A stretch of DNA of 64,000 nucleotides from Pedococcus cremeus (lineage in GTDB: Bacteria; Actinomycetota; Actinomycetes; Actinomycetales; Dermatophilaceae), in assembly GCF_900111375.1 (NCBI RefSeq), contig NZ_FOHB01000005.1:248001-312000 (forward strand). Reading direction: 5' to 3'. Made by a program: the position numbers and the translations under genes. This document shows positions 51,293-59,262 of this stretch, one piece after another. The notes below the pieces were generated by a model. The model was not told where the DNA came from. It was given only the letters and a program-made list of their open reading frames with translations, and searched no databases. How positions within the stretch are numbered: position 1 is the first letter of the stretch; each line of letters begins with the position of its first letter.

Positions 51293-52777
51293 GTGACACC
51301 TGCGCGCATGCCGCGGGATCACAATGGCCGGGTGACCGTGGCGCCCAAGGAGCAGCTCACCCGCAGCAGCGGACGCGGCCGGGGTGCGCTGGCGGCGGTG
51401 ACCATAGGCTCGGGGGTGGCGATCCTCGACGGCTCGGTCGTCACCATCGCCCTGCCGACCATCGGGCGCGAGCTCGACGCCTCGCTGGCACAGCTGCAGT
51501 GGGTGGTCAACGGCTACATGCTCAGCCTGACCGGGCTCATCCTCGTCGGGGGCTCGCTGGGCGACCGGCTGGGGCGTCGACGCGTGTACCTGGTCGGCGT
51601 CGGCTGGTTCGCCCTGGCGTCGCTGCTGTGCGCCGCGGCCCAGTCGCCCGACCAGCTCATCGGCGCCCGCGTGCTCCAGGGCGTCGGGGCGGCCCTGCTC
51701 ACCCCGGGCGGCCTGGCGCTGATCCAGGGCAGCTTCCGCGAGGAGGACCGGGCCGGGGCCATCGGCACCTGGGCGGGCCTGTCCGGCATCGCCGCCGCGG
51801 CCGGGCCCTTCGTGGGCGGCTGGCTGCTCGACCACGGCGGCTGGCGCGGCATCTTCGCGGTCAACGTGCCCATCTGTGTGCTCGTGGTGTGGCTGTGCCA
51901 CCACTACATGCCGGAGAGCCGCGACGAGGAGGCGACCGGGCCGTTCGACGTGGTCGGGGCGGCACTGGGTGCTGCGGGGCTCGGGGCCCTGACCTACGCC
52001 CTGACGGCGAGCGGCGACGCGTCGAGCCTCGTCCTCGCGGTCACCGGTGCTGCGGCGGTCGCGCTGATGGCCGGGTTCCTGCTGCGGCAGGCGAGGACGC
52101 CCTCGCCGCTGGTGCCGCTGGGACTCTTCCGGTCGCGGGTGTTCTCCGCCGCGAACGGGATGACCTTCCTCGTCTACGGCGCCCTCGCCGCGGTGCTGTT
52201 CTTCCTGGTGATCCAGCTGCAGGTGGTCTCCGGCTTCTCGCCGATGGTCTCGGGGCTGGCGGCCCTGCCGATCACCGTGGCGCTGCTCCTGCTCTCCTCG
52301 CGGCTGGCCGACCTCTCCAGCCGCATCGGCCCCCGCATCCCGATGACGGTGGGCCCGATCGTGTGCGCCGGCGGCGTGCTGCTGCTCGTGCCGGTCGGCG
52401 AGGGCACCAGCTTCTGGACCGGCGTCATCCCCGGCATGACCGTGTTCGCCCTGGGGCTCGCGACCCTCGTCGCGCCGCTCACCGCGACGGTGCTCGCCGC
52501 GGTGGCCGACCGGTATGCCGGCGTGGCCAGTGGCGTGAACAACGCCGTCGCCCGTGCCGGCTCGCTCCTCGCCGTGGCGGCGCTGCCGCCGCTGGTCGGC
52601 CTCTCCGGTGCCGACTACACCAACCCGACCGCGCTCACGCAGGGCTACCGCACCGCGCAGCTCGCCTGTGCGGTGCTCCTCTTCGCCGGGGGTGTGGTCA
52701 GCTGGGTGGGTCTGCGCGGGACCGGCGGTCGCGACGTCGCTGTCCATGGGGAGGGTTCCTCGCCTGCGGACGGCTAG
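51293..52777 (+). CDS. MFS drug/solute exporter, DHA2 (14-helix) family
   Basis: 494 residues from a GTG at 51293 (ATG at 51308 is the alternative). Motif C-like ILDGSVVTIALPTIGRELDASLAQLQWVVNGYML, motif A GGSLGDRLGRRRVYLVG, and GVGAALLTPGGLALIQGSF identify the EmrB/QacA group; fourteen helices are predicted by eye. It probably exports hydrophobic compounds by proton antiport. It is divergent from the osmoprotectant operon, 23 bases away, and its stop overlaps the stop of the next, opposite gene (CTAG). Confidence 0.88.
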   Translation: MTPARMPRDHNGRVTVAPKEQLTRSSGRGRGALAAVTIGSGVAILDGSVVTIALPTIGRELDASLAQLQWVVNGYMLSLTGLILVGGSLGDRLGRRRVYLVGVGWFALASLLCAAAQSPDQLIGARVLQGVGAALLTPGGLALIQGSFREEDRAGAIGTWAGLSGIAAAAGPFVGGWLLDHGGWRGIFAVNVPICVLVVWLCHHYMPESRDEEATGPFDVVGAALGAAGLGALTYALTASGDASSLVLAVTGAAAVALMAGFLLRQARTPSPLVPLGLFRSRVFSAANGMTFLVYGALAAVLFFLVIQLQVVSGFSPMVSGLAALPITVALLLLSSRLADLSSRIGPRIPMTVGPIVCAGGVLLLVPVGEGTSFWTGVIPGMTVFALGLATLVAPLTATVLAAVADRYAGVASGVNNAVARAGSLLAVAALPPLVGLSGADYTNPTALTQGYRTAQLACAVLLFAGGVVSWVGLRGTGGRDVAVHGEGSSPADG

Positions 52778-53406
52778 CGTCCGGGCAGCCCGGCGTGGAG
52801 GGCGTCGACGAGGAACCGGGCGGACTCCTGGTGCCAGGTGCCGGCCTGCCGCAGCATGCTGTGGGTCTCGCCCTCGACCGGGCGCCACGTCACGTCGACA
52901 CCGAGGGCCGACATCGCCTCGGCCATCGCCTTGCTGTTGCGCGGGGAGGTGATCCGGTCGCGGGTGCCGTGCATGACCAGGGTGTGCAGGCCGGGATGCC
53001 CCATCGCGACATCGCTGCGCTCGACCCAGGGGGCGAGGGCCACCAGGGCAGACACCCGGTCGTCGCCGGACAGCCGGAAGGCGACCCGCCCGCCCATCGA
53101 GTGCCCGAGCAGCCCCACCGGAACCCCCGGGTAACGTGCGGTGACCTGGTCGAGGGCCTCCCTGGCGTCGGCCACGGGACTGGCAGCCGACCCGTTCCAG
53201 CCGCGCACGGCATACCGGAGGACGGCCACGGACAGGGCACCCTCGCCCTCGGAGGCCAGGGTCCACGCGAACGGCATCATCCGGAGCACGGCCAGCTGTC
53301 GCCAGCTGGTGGCCATGTGGCTGTTGCTCTTGCCGCCTGGCAGCACCAGCACCGCTCCGCGGGGCTCCTTGGCCTCGTGGGTCCACTTCAGCTCGGGCCC
53401 GCTCAT
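52774..53406 (-). CDS. Alpha/beta hydrolase, small (KANL3/Tex30-like)
   Basis: 210 residues from an ATG with GGGGAGGA upstream. Oxyanion loop LVLPGGKSNSH, nucleophile elbow LLGHSMGGRVAF, acid LHTLVMHGTRDRITSPRN, and His in VEGETHSML. Triad complete. Probably a cytoplasmic esterase or lipase-like enzyme; substrate unknown. Its stop overlaps that of the MFS gene. Confidence 0.85.
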   Translation of the reverse strand: MSGPELKWTHEAKEPRGAVLVLPGGKSNSHMATSWRQLAVLRMMPFAWTLASEGEGALSVAVLRYAVRGWNGSAASPVADAREALDQVTARYPGVPVGLLGHSMGGRVAFRLSGDDRVSALVALAPWVERSDVAMGHPGLHTLVMHGTRDRITSPRNSKAMAEAMSALGVDVTWRPVEGETHSMLRQAGTWHQESARFLVDALHAGLPGR

Positions 53407-53422
53407 GTCCTCCCCTGCCTCG

Positions 53423-53578
53423 TCACGCCTCCCCGGGGGCCACCGGCTCAGGCAGTCGAGCGGCACGCGTCTGCGCCGCCTCGGCGACCGGGACGGCGAG
53501 CACCTCAGGGTTGTCACAGGGGTGTTCGGCGCGGACGCGCTCGCGGATGGGGTCGTGGGTGCTGTCCGCGCGCGGCAC
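53423..53578 (-). pseudogene. Short CutA1-like C-terminal fragment
   Basis: A 51-codon frame from a GTG at 53578 (PIRERVRAEHPCDNPEVLAVPVAEAAQTRAARL...) resembles the end of CutA1 proteins, where HPY-D/E-xPE-VLAVPV precedes the last helix. The N-terminal two thirds are absent; the DNA upstream is the 3' end of dcd. It is either a decayed cutA remnant or a short standalone protein. Twelve bases separate it from the dcd stop, so it may be co-transcribed. Confidence 0.35.
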
Positions 53579-53589
53579 CGGAGGTCTCG

Positions 53590-54165
53590 TCAGAGCTCGG
53601 TGCGGTGGAAGCTCTGGAAGGAGCGGCTGGCGGTCGGGCCGCGCTGGCCCTGGTAGTGCGAGCCGTACTTCTCACTGCCGTAGGGGTTCTCGGCGGGCGA
53701 GGTCAGGCGGAAGAAGCACAGCTGGCCGACCTTCATGCCGGGCCACAGGATGATCGGCAGGGTCGCGACGTTGCTCAGCTCGAGCGTGACGTGGCCCGAG
53801 AAGCCGGGGTCGACGAAGCCGGCCGTCGCGTGGGTCATCAGCCCGAGTCGGCCGAGCGACGACTTGCCCTCCACGCGGGCGGCGAGGTCGTCGGGGAGGC
53901 TGACGGTCTCCAGCGTGGAGCCGAGCACGAACTCGCCCGGGTGGAGCACGAACCCGTCGGCGGGGTCGACCTCGACGAGCCGGGTGAGGTCGGGCTGGTC
54001 CTGCGCCGGGTCGATGACCGGGTACTTGTGGTTGTCGAACAGGCGGAAGAACTTGTCGAGGCGCACGTCGATCGACGACGGCTGGATCATCGCCGGGTCG
54101 TAGGGCTCGAGCCGTACGCGCTCGGAGTCGATCTCGGCCTTGATGTCGCGGTCGCTCAGCAGCAC
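53590..54165 (-). CDS. dcd: dCTP deaminase
   Basis: 191 residues from a GTG at 54165, six bases after a minus-strand TAGCCT (leaderless). [78 protein letters not shown] (catalytic Glu in LEL, nucleotide loop GKSSLGR) and C-terminal [11 protein letters not shown]. Converts dCTP to dUTP or, in the bifunctional type, dUMP. The gene is commonly beside a tRNA-Gly gene in Actinobacteria, as here. Confidence 0.95.
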   Translation of the reverse strand: MLLSDRDIKAEIDSERVRLEPYDPAMIQPSSIDVRLDKFFRLFDNHKYPVIDPAQDQPDLTRLVEVDPADGFVLHPGEFVLGSTLETVSLPDDLAARVEGKSSLGRLGLMTHATAGFVDPGFSGHVTLELSNVATLPIILWPGMKVGQLCFFRLTSPAENPYGSEKYGSHYQGQRGPTASRSFQSFHRTEL

Positions 54166-54427
54166 GGGGAGAGGCTATCGCGCGGGTTCGACCACGACCG
54201 TGGCGCCGGGCCGATGCGTCACCCGCAGGTGCCGGGCCACGGGTTGCGGTCGGCCACGGCGTGCACACCCGAGAGCGTCAGTGTGTCCGCCGGGGTGCGG
54301 GAGTGGCTCGGGAACCTCGCGCCAAGGGGCTCGGCCGGTATGCCGTTTGGCCGGCTTCGAGGGGTCCGGCGGACGTCGCCGCGGGTTCCGTTACACTGCA
54401 CGCGCACCGCCTCGTGGGGCGGTGCCT

Positions 54428-54501
54428 GCCGGTGTAGCTCAATGGTAGAGCGCCAGCTTCCCAAGCTGGACACGCGGGTTCGATTCCCGTCACCGGCTCC
54501 A
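54428..54501 (+). tRNA. tRNA-Gly (anticodon CCC)
   Basis: 74 bases with encoded CCA. Acceptor GCCGGTG pairs with CACCGGC, D-arm TAGCTCAATGGTAGAGC, anticodon arm CCAGC-TTCCCAA-GCTGG, T-arm GCGGGTTCGATTCCCGT. Its 3' half (54457-54501) recurs twice downstream, marking it as an integration site. Confidence 0.95.
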
Positions 54502-54549
54502 ATGGGAAGGACCCCGAACACGCTTTTCGTTTGGGGTCCTTCCCATTGG
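54499..54549. terminator. Terminator hairpin of tRNA-Gly
   Basis: Arms 54499-54515 and 54533-54549 pair over 17 bases, starting in the CCA of the tRNA. In the copy at 56838 the stem has a compensated G-C to A-T change, showing selection on structure. Confidence 0.85.
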
Positions 54550-54570
54550 ACGGGAACACTGCCGGGAATC

Positions 54571-54636
54571 GGGAGGAGGCCACCCGCGAGCGAGGAACGA
54601 GCGAGCGCCCGGCCGACGGCTCCCGTCACCGGCTCC
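54571..54636 (+). repeat. tRNA-tail element after tRNA-Gly(CCC)
   Basis: GGGAGGAG, GCGAGCGAGGAACGAGCGAG, GACGG, then a 16-base exact copy of the tRNA-Gly 3' end (TCCCGTCACCGGCTCC at 54621-54636). Same order as after both tRNA-Ser genes. Confidence 0.75.
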
Positions 54637-54642
54637 GATGCC

Positions 54643-54682
54643 AAAGCCGCAGGTCAGGGACTGACTCCCCGCCTGCGGCTTT
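54643..54682. terminator. Second hairpin behind the tRNA-tail copy
   Basis: AAAGCCGCAGG (54643-54653) pairs with CCTGCGGCTTT (54672-54682), followed by CGTGTTGTT. It lies six bases after the truncated tRNA end, mirroring the tRNA-terminator order. Confidence 0.7.
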
Positions 54683-54790
54683 CGTGTTGTTGGGCCGACG
54701 ATCCCGCCGCGTGCCCACTACGTGCCCAATCGGGAGCGCGTTCCTTCGTCGCCGTGCCCGTTCAAGCCGCCCGGTCGGCAGCAGCCGTCG

Positions 54791-55087
54791 CTAGGACAAC
54801 CAGACGACCGTATGCCGAAGGCAGCGGGCGCAGCGCCACTTCACCGCAAAGCGGCCGCGTTCGAGGATCGTCGGCACAAGCGACCGGGGAACGCGATCCA
54901 TGGCCACGTCACAGCGGTCGCAAAGGGGCGGGGTCTGGGCCGCTTTGCGGTGGGACACGGGAGCATCTTCGGCGTACCCCAGGGGTTGCCCATGGCTCGT
55001 CGGGACTATTTCGACGTCGAGACATTCCGCAGCAGCCGGGCACGGTGCAGCCTCCGCGATCAGGGGGCGATCCGCGGAGGCTGTCAC
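54791..55087 (-). CDS. Small protein with two CxxC zinc knuckles
   Basis: Open from a GTG at 55087, 98 residues. The C-terminal half has CDRCDVAMDR and WRCARCLRHTVVW, a likely zinc ribbon. The N-terminal 40 residues look non-conserved, so a later start is possible. No ribosome site is evident. It lies inside the first islet, with codon use less GC-biased than the core genes. Function unknown. Confidence 0.45.
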   Translation of the reverse strand: MTASADRPLIAEAAPCPAAAECLDVEIVPTSHGQPLGYAEDAPVSHRKAAQTPPLCDRCDVAMDRVPRSLVPTILERGRFAVKWRCARCLRHTVVWLS

Positions 55088-55179
55088 CGCCGGCTCATGT
55101 CGGGAGCCGATTCACCGGGTGCGGGCATTCTAAGGGGGATGAACAAGCCCGTACCTAATGTGTGCGCCTGCGAAGAACG

Positions 55180-55263
55180 CAGCACCATACGCCGAAGGTC
55201 CTAGCCCCCATGCGGTGAAACCTCGAGCAACGCCAATCAGGGTCGCCCGCAGCGTCCCCCTAC
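55180..55263. repeat. Repeat A, diverged copy of repeat B at 61625
   Basis: About 84 bases, from AGCACCATACGCCGAAGG to CAGCGTCCCCC, align with 61625-61705 at roughly 80% by eye. Copy B contains GGTTCGATCCCC, a tRNA T-arm consensus, so these may be degenerate tRNA-derived attachment sites. Confidence 0.5.
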
Positions 55264-55513
55264 CAGTCGCAGCGGGCGACCCTCAGCGTCAGTGTGTGCC
55301 GACTTGGCGCCGGTCCGCATGGCATTTCAATGACTTTGAGACGACCCCGAATCAGAAGGCCCGAGGAGCGAAGGCCGGAACTCACCGCCGTGCGATCGGC
55401 GTGCGATTAGCCAAGGTCATCCACGGTCAATGAGGTCACTCGCTGCGCCGTCCCACTGCGCCTGCCACACGGGAAAGCTGTGTTGGGCCGACTTCCCAAG
55501 TTGGACGTCCGCG

Positions 55514-55540
55514 CGGACAGCGCCAGATCCGGACGTTGGA
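55514..55540. repeat. 27-base repeat, second copy at 63284
   Basis: CGGACAGCGCCAGATCCGGA then CGTTGGA; matches 63284-63310 with about three differences. Function unknown. Confidence 0.45.
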
Positions 55541-55636
55541 TCGCGGTCGTTCGCGGTACTTGACGCGAGGACCGGCGCCGCGGAGCGATGCGTGTAGGAG
55601 TGGGACGACTTAGCCGCAGCCATTATTCACATCCCG

Positions 55637-55972
55637 TCATTGCTGGAGCACGACTCCGAGGACGTAGATCCCGCCGATCACAACCAGCGCGATGGCGGTT
55701 CCGGGCAGGCCGCCGCGACGGAACCCGTTGATCCGCACGCTCCCGTAGATAACCCAGCCCAGGCCGGTCACGAGAGTTGCAAGCAGCAGCCAGGGGAAGG
55801 TGCGTTCCGCATGCCAACTTTCAGGTCCCACCATGCTGCCGACGGTGGCGAGCACCCCGGCCGCGATCCACGGGACGACTAACAAGGCCAGTCCGGACAG
55901 CCAGCCGAGTACGCGGCCGGTGCGCTCCCGGGCGGCCCGCTCCCCAGGGGCGCGCTCGTGCTGGTCCGTCAC
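55637..55972 (-). CDS. Small three-helix membrane protein
   Basis: 111 residues from a GTG. Charged N-terminus (MTDQHERAPGERAARERTGR), then helices at about 23-45 (VLGWLSGLALLVVPWIAAGVLATVGS), 61-80 (FPWLLLATLVTGLGWVIYGSV) and 90-110 (LPGTAIALVVIGGIYVLGVVL). No family recognised. Alone inside islet 1. Confidence 0.6.
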   Translation of the reverse strand: MTDQHERAPGERAARERTGRVLGWLSGLALLVVPWIAAGVLATVGSMVGPESWHAERTFPWLLLATLVTGLGWVIYGSVRINGFRRGGLPGTAIALVVIGGIYVLGVVLQQ

Positions 55973-56269
55973 ATGTACTTACTCGAGGCCGCGCCTGTCA
56001 CGCGGCAGGGGCCAAAGGCATGACCACGCATCCGAGCACTCGTCACGGCATGCGGTGGATGCCGGAGTTCCGGGTCGGCAGTCGCGCTGGCAGCGCATCG
56101 ACCGGCGGAACTTCCGATCCGGGCGGGTGTTGGGGCTCGGCTGGTGGAGTCGAAGGTCAGCCAGGAGCGACTAGGTGCACCCGCGGGTGACCTCTGACCC
56201 TACCCGGCGTCAGCCGGGCCATGAAGGGTTAGAAGAACAACCGAAACACACATCGAGGAGAGCGATCCC

Positions 56270-56494
56270 ATGAGTGGCAAGTCTGATCAAGCCAAGGGAC
56301 GTGTCGAGGAAGCCTATGGCGCCCTCAGCGGCGACGAAGAGCTTCAGGCCGAAGGTAAGCGCGATCAACTCGCGGGCAAGGCCAAGAACAAGACCGCTCA
56401 AGCAGAGGAAGACGTCGAGCACGGTATCGACAAGGCGAAGGACGCGATCGAGTCCACACTCGACAAGACGAAGAAAGCGCTACACCGCAAGTAG
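56270..56494 (+). CDS. CsbD-family stress protein
   Basis: 74 residues with AGGAGAG before the ATG. MSGKSDQAKGRVEEAYGALSGDEELQAEGKRDQLAGKAKNKTAQAEEDVEHG is the CsbD signature; the tail is lysine-rich amphipathic helix. Small hydrophilic general-stress protein of unknown mechanism. The gene is clearly less GC-rich than its neighbours, consistent with horizontal gain within the islet. Confidence 0.88.
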   Translation: MSGKSDQAKGRVEEAYGALSGDEELQAEGKRDQLAGKAKNKTAQAEEDVEHGIDKAKDAIESTLDKTKKALHRK

Positions 56495-57234
56495 GCCGAC
56501 AGCAGTATCACTGAGGGCTAGCGGGGCGGGTAGTTGTTGCATGCCGTCGCTGCGGTCGGTCATCGGTCACGATCGTTCAGAAACGGGCGTTTGCGCAAAC
56601 GCTCAAGTCGACGACTCACGAGCGCTCGCTCATCGGCATGAGAGGACGACTCCAGCTCGCGATGGAGTTAAGAGCATCGTGTGGGTCGGAGCCTCCTTCT
56701 CGTGCCCTTACCGTGCCCAATGTGCGGCTCAATAGGTGCATTCGGGGTCACTCCCGCGCACTGCCTCTGAGCACGAACGTGGCTAGGTGAGCCCACTTCC
56801 CAAGCTGGACACGCGGGTTCGATTCCCGTCACCGGCTCCAATGAGAAGGACCCCGAACGCGCTTTTCGTACGGGGTCCTTCTCATTGGACTCGGGAACAT
56901 GGCCGGGAATCGGGAGGAGGCCTCCCGCGAGCGAGGAACGAGCGAGCGCCCGGCCGACGGCTCCCGTCACCGGCTCCAACCAACGAGAAGAACCCTGAAC
57001 ACGCTGTCAACGTTCTACCAAGCTCGGCCATATCGAGACGCCGAAGCAGGCGCATCGCCAAGCTCACGATGTCCACGTCGGACGAGAAGCCCAAGAGACC
57101 CGACCTCTGGCTCACGGCGGTCTCGAAGTGCCGGGCGTGGAGCATGGTCGTCGCTTGGAGACAAGGCGAGACAGACGGCGCCGACGGCCCTCGGAGCCGC
57201 GCCGGGCGCGCGCTGCGGCCAGGGCCCTGGGTAC
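56495..57234. other. Islet junction, no gene
   Basis: Holds the second tRNA-Gly 3' copy with terminator and tail element (56796-56977). Around it no frame has a ribosome site or recognisable product. GTGCCCTTACCGTGCCCAAT at about 56703 echoes GTGCCCACTACGTGCCCAAT at about 54712, both shortly before or after a tRNA copy. Confidence 0.45.
56796..56977 (+). repeat. Second copy of tRNA-Gly 3' half, terminator and tail element (att-like)
   Basis: 56796-56840 is identical over 45 bases to 54457-54501, from the anticodon loop to CCA. The copy continues through a terminator (compensated stem change) and the GGGAGGAG...GACGG tail element to 56977. The tRNA 5' half is missing, so it is not a functional tRNA. 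It marks the end of islet 1. Confidence 0.85.
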
Positions 57235-58125
57235 CTAGAGGCCGAGCATCGCCGTCGCGACCTCTCCGGCCGCCGTAACCGGGATCGCCGTCGAGGCCCG
57301 TTCGAGTACGAGCAACCGCGCACCGGGGATCTCGCGTGCGAGCGCTTCACCATTGCCAACCGGGAAGAACGGGTCGCGGCGACCATGCACCACCAGCGCC
57401 GGCAGCGAGAGCTCGGCCAGCCGCTCACGCCAGCGTGGCGTGCAGTCGAGCTTGGCGAACACCACGCCCAACTGGTTGGCCATCTGCACCGCGGGCGCCG
57501 AGCCCGGCGTGCGATCCCACTTGCGCTCGGCGACCCCGCGCGCGACGGCGGGATCGTCGCCGAGGATCTCAGCGCTACCAGCGGCAAACTCCGCCACCGC
57601 CTCGCGGTCGGACCAGTCTGGCATTGCGCGCGAGAACAGCCGGCCCATTGTCGCCGCGTCATGGTCGGGCAGGTCGTCATCGACGGGGCCCGGAGCGACA
57701 GGCCGCGTTCCGGCGAGGGTCAGCGCGCAGAACGCGGCCGGATGGTCAAGCGCGGCGACCTGGGCGACCATCCCGCCGACACCGATGCCCGCCAAGTGCG
57801 CGGGCCGATCATCGAGTTCGCGGGCGAGCGCTGCCGCGTCGGCGGCAAGGTCGCGCAGCGTGTATGCCGGAGCCTCCGGATCGACGGTGAGCGACGCACC
57901 CGAGTCGCGCAGGTCGTACCGGACGACGTGACGCCCGCCGTGGGCCAGGGCCTCGCAGAGCTCGTCGGGCCAAGAGAGCATCGTCGTGCCGCCCACACAC
58001 AGGATCAGCGGGGCCGCCGGGTCGCCGAACTGTTCGATCCCGAGGGGAACGCCGTTCGCTTCGATCGTCGTCACCACGCCCCCCGCCGTCGCGAGTGAGT
58101 CATCGGATGCATCGTGGACCTCCAA
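57235..58125 (-). CDS. Alpha/beta hydrolase-fold protein lacking catalytic Ser and His
   Basis: 296 residues from a TTG at 58125 or 280 from a GTG at 58077; a good GGAGG site faces an out-of-frame ATG, so the start is unsure. The fold is clear: LILCVGGTTMLSWPDELCEAL, HVVRYDLRDSGAS, PALVVHGRRDPFFP. But the nucleophile elbow reads AGIGVGGMVAQ where family members have G-x-S-x-G; the codon is GGT, one change from AGT. The usual GH near the C-terminus is replaced by ASTAIP. It is probably a non-enzymatic or decayed copy of a doxorubicin-esterase-like (RdmC) protein. Confidence 0.7.
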   Translation of the reverse strand: MEVHDASDDSLATAGGVVTTIEANGVPLGIEQFGDPAAPLILCVGGTTMLSWPDELCEALAHGGRHVVRYDLRDSGASLTVDPEAPAYTLRDLAADAAALARELDDRPAHLAGIGVGGMVAQVAALDHPAAFCALTLAGTRPVAPGPVDDDLPDHDAATMGRLFSRAMPDWSDREAVAEFAAGSAEILGDDPAVARGVAERKWDRTPGSAPAVQMANQLGVVFAKLDCTPRWRERLAELSLPALVVHGRRDPFFPVGNGEALAREIPGARLLVLERASTAIPVTAAGEVATAMLGL

Positions 58126-58556
58126 GTGCGTCGTGGAGCGGTCGTGTGGGAAATGTGGCCCGAGCGCGTTCCCGCCGAGATGGCATGCGTCGCGCCGAAC
58201 CGACGCGACCAGGGTGGTTGCTCAACGATGGACAGCTCACCGGGCGCCGGCTAGGTGTTCACCAGACACTGCTGCCCGTCGATGAGCTCGCGAACCGCAT
58301 CGAGGTGTAGACCACCGGGACAAGGAAAACTCATCGGCGACAGGCTCACACTGCAACAACGTGCCAGCACAGCGCTTGGACGGCCTCGCGTAGGGGGACC
58401 CACGAGTGGCGGAGTCACCTGCGCCAGGCAACGCCAGACACCGCCCTGGTGACAGCCTCGCCGTGACCTGCCCTCCTGCACGTGGGGCCCGACTTCCGAT
58501 GATTCTCTGCCGCGTAGACGGTCCGAGATCAACGCTGAACAGTCGAAGGAGACGAA
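58126..58556. other. Non-coding stretch upstream of the DUF899 gene
   Basis: No supported gene or clear repeat. Only an AAGGAG ribosome site for the DUF899 gene is recognisable at its end. Confidence 0.4.
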
Positions 58557-59262
58557 ATGACCGCCACGCCGCCCACCGTGAACCGCGACACCTGGCAAAG
58601 GCAGGTGGATGCGCTCCACGTGCGGGAAAAGGCACACACCCGCGAGGGCGACGCGATTGCTGCAGTACGCCGGTGGCTTCAGATGGTGGAGGTCGACAGC
58701 ATGACGCAGGTGATTGCCGCCAACGGCGAGGTACCGCTCATCGACACGTTCGAGGGCAGGTCCCAACTGTTCGCGTCGTTCCACATGTGGCACACCGGCC
58801 ACCCCGCCGCCGAGCAGTGCGAGGGCTGCACGTTCTTCTCCGGCCACGCACTGGAACTGTCCTACCTGCATTCGCGCGACGTCACCTTCGCTGTGTTCTG
58901 CCAAGGCCCCTACCCCGAGTCCGCCCGCTACCGCGACTTCGTGGCGTGGGAGATGCCGTGTACTCGGTGCCCAGGAATCGACGGACCGCCTGCTCGCCGG
59001 GCGCCACTTCGGGATGAAGGCCTGCTACCTGCGCGACGGTGACCGCGTGTTCGAGACGTACTGGACCACCGGCCGTGGGGTCGAGGCCATGGCCGGCAGC
59101 TACGGGATGCTCGACATGACCGTCTACGGCCGACAGGAGCTGTGGGAGGACTCGCCCGAAGGCTGGCCGCAACCGTTCGCCACAGACGGCGCCCAGTTCC
59201 GCGAGGTTCGCGGCGAAGCAGAGCATGGACCAGCCAGTCCCGTCCGGTTGGCGTGCGACTAG
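58557..59262 (+). pseudogene. DUF899 (thioredoxin-like) gene split by a frameshift
   Basis: The first frame from ATG 58557 (AAGGAG upstream) gives TWQRQVDALHVREKAHTREGDA, VDTFEGRSQLFASFHMWHTGHPAAEQCEGCTFF and VAWEMP, then leaves homology. The second frame resumes with AQESTDRLLAGRHFGMKACYLRDGDRVFETYWTTGRGVEAM and WEDSPEGWP. The break is at 58958-58972, where WEMPWYS would be expected; one base net too many. The whole reads as one ~235-residue DUF899 protein. Real mutation or a sequencing error. Confidence 0.8.

Larger units (their letters stand above)
55088..55636. other. Non-coding, repeat-bearing part of islet 1
   Basis: No convincing gene. It holds repeat A (55180-55263), a 27-base repeat (55514-55540) and a stray CTTCCCAAGTTGGAC at about 55493 that resembles the anticodon arm of tRNA-Gly, suggesting old recombination debris. 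Confidence 0.45.

Noticed and set aside
55158-55433. A 91-codon frame over repeat A
   Set aside because: Coincides with a repeat that is not in a matching frame at 61.6 kb, so it is unlikely to be coding.
54700-56720. GTGCCCA-rich repeats taken as the end of an integrase gene or an attP core
   Set aside because: No frame nearby encodes recombinase motifs (no R...HxxR...Y pattern), so an integrase call is not supported.
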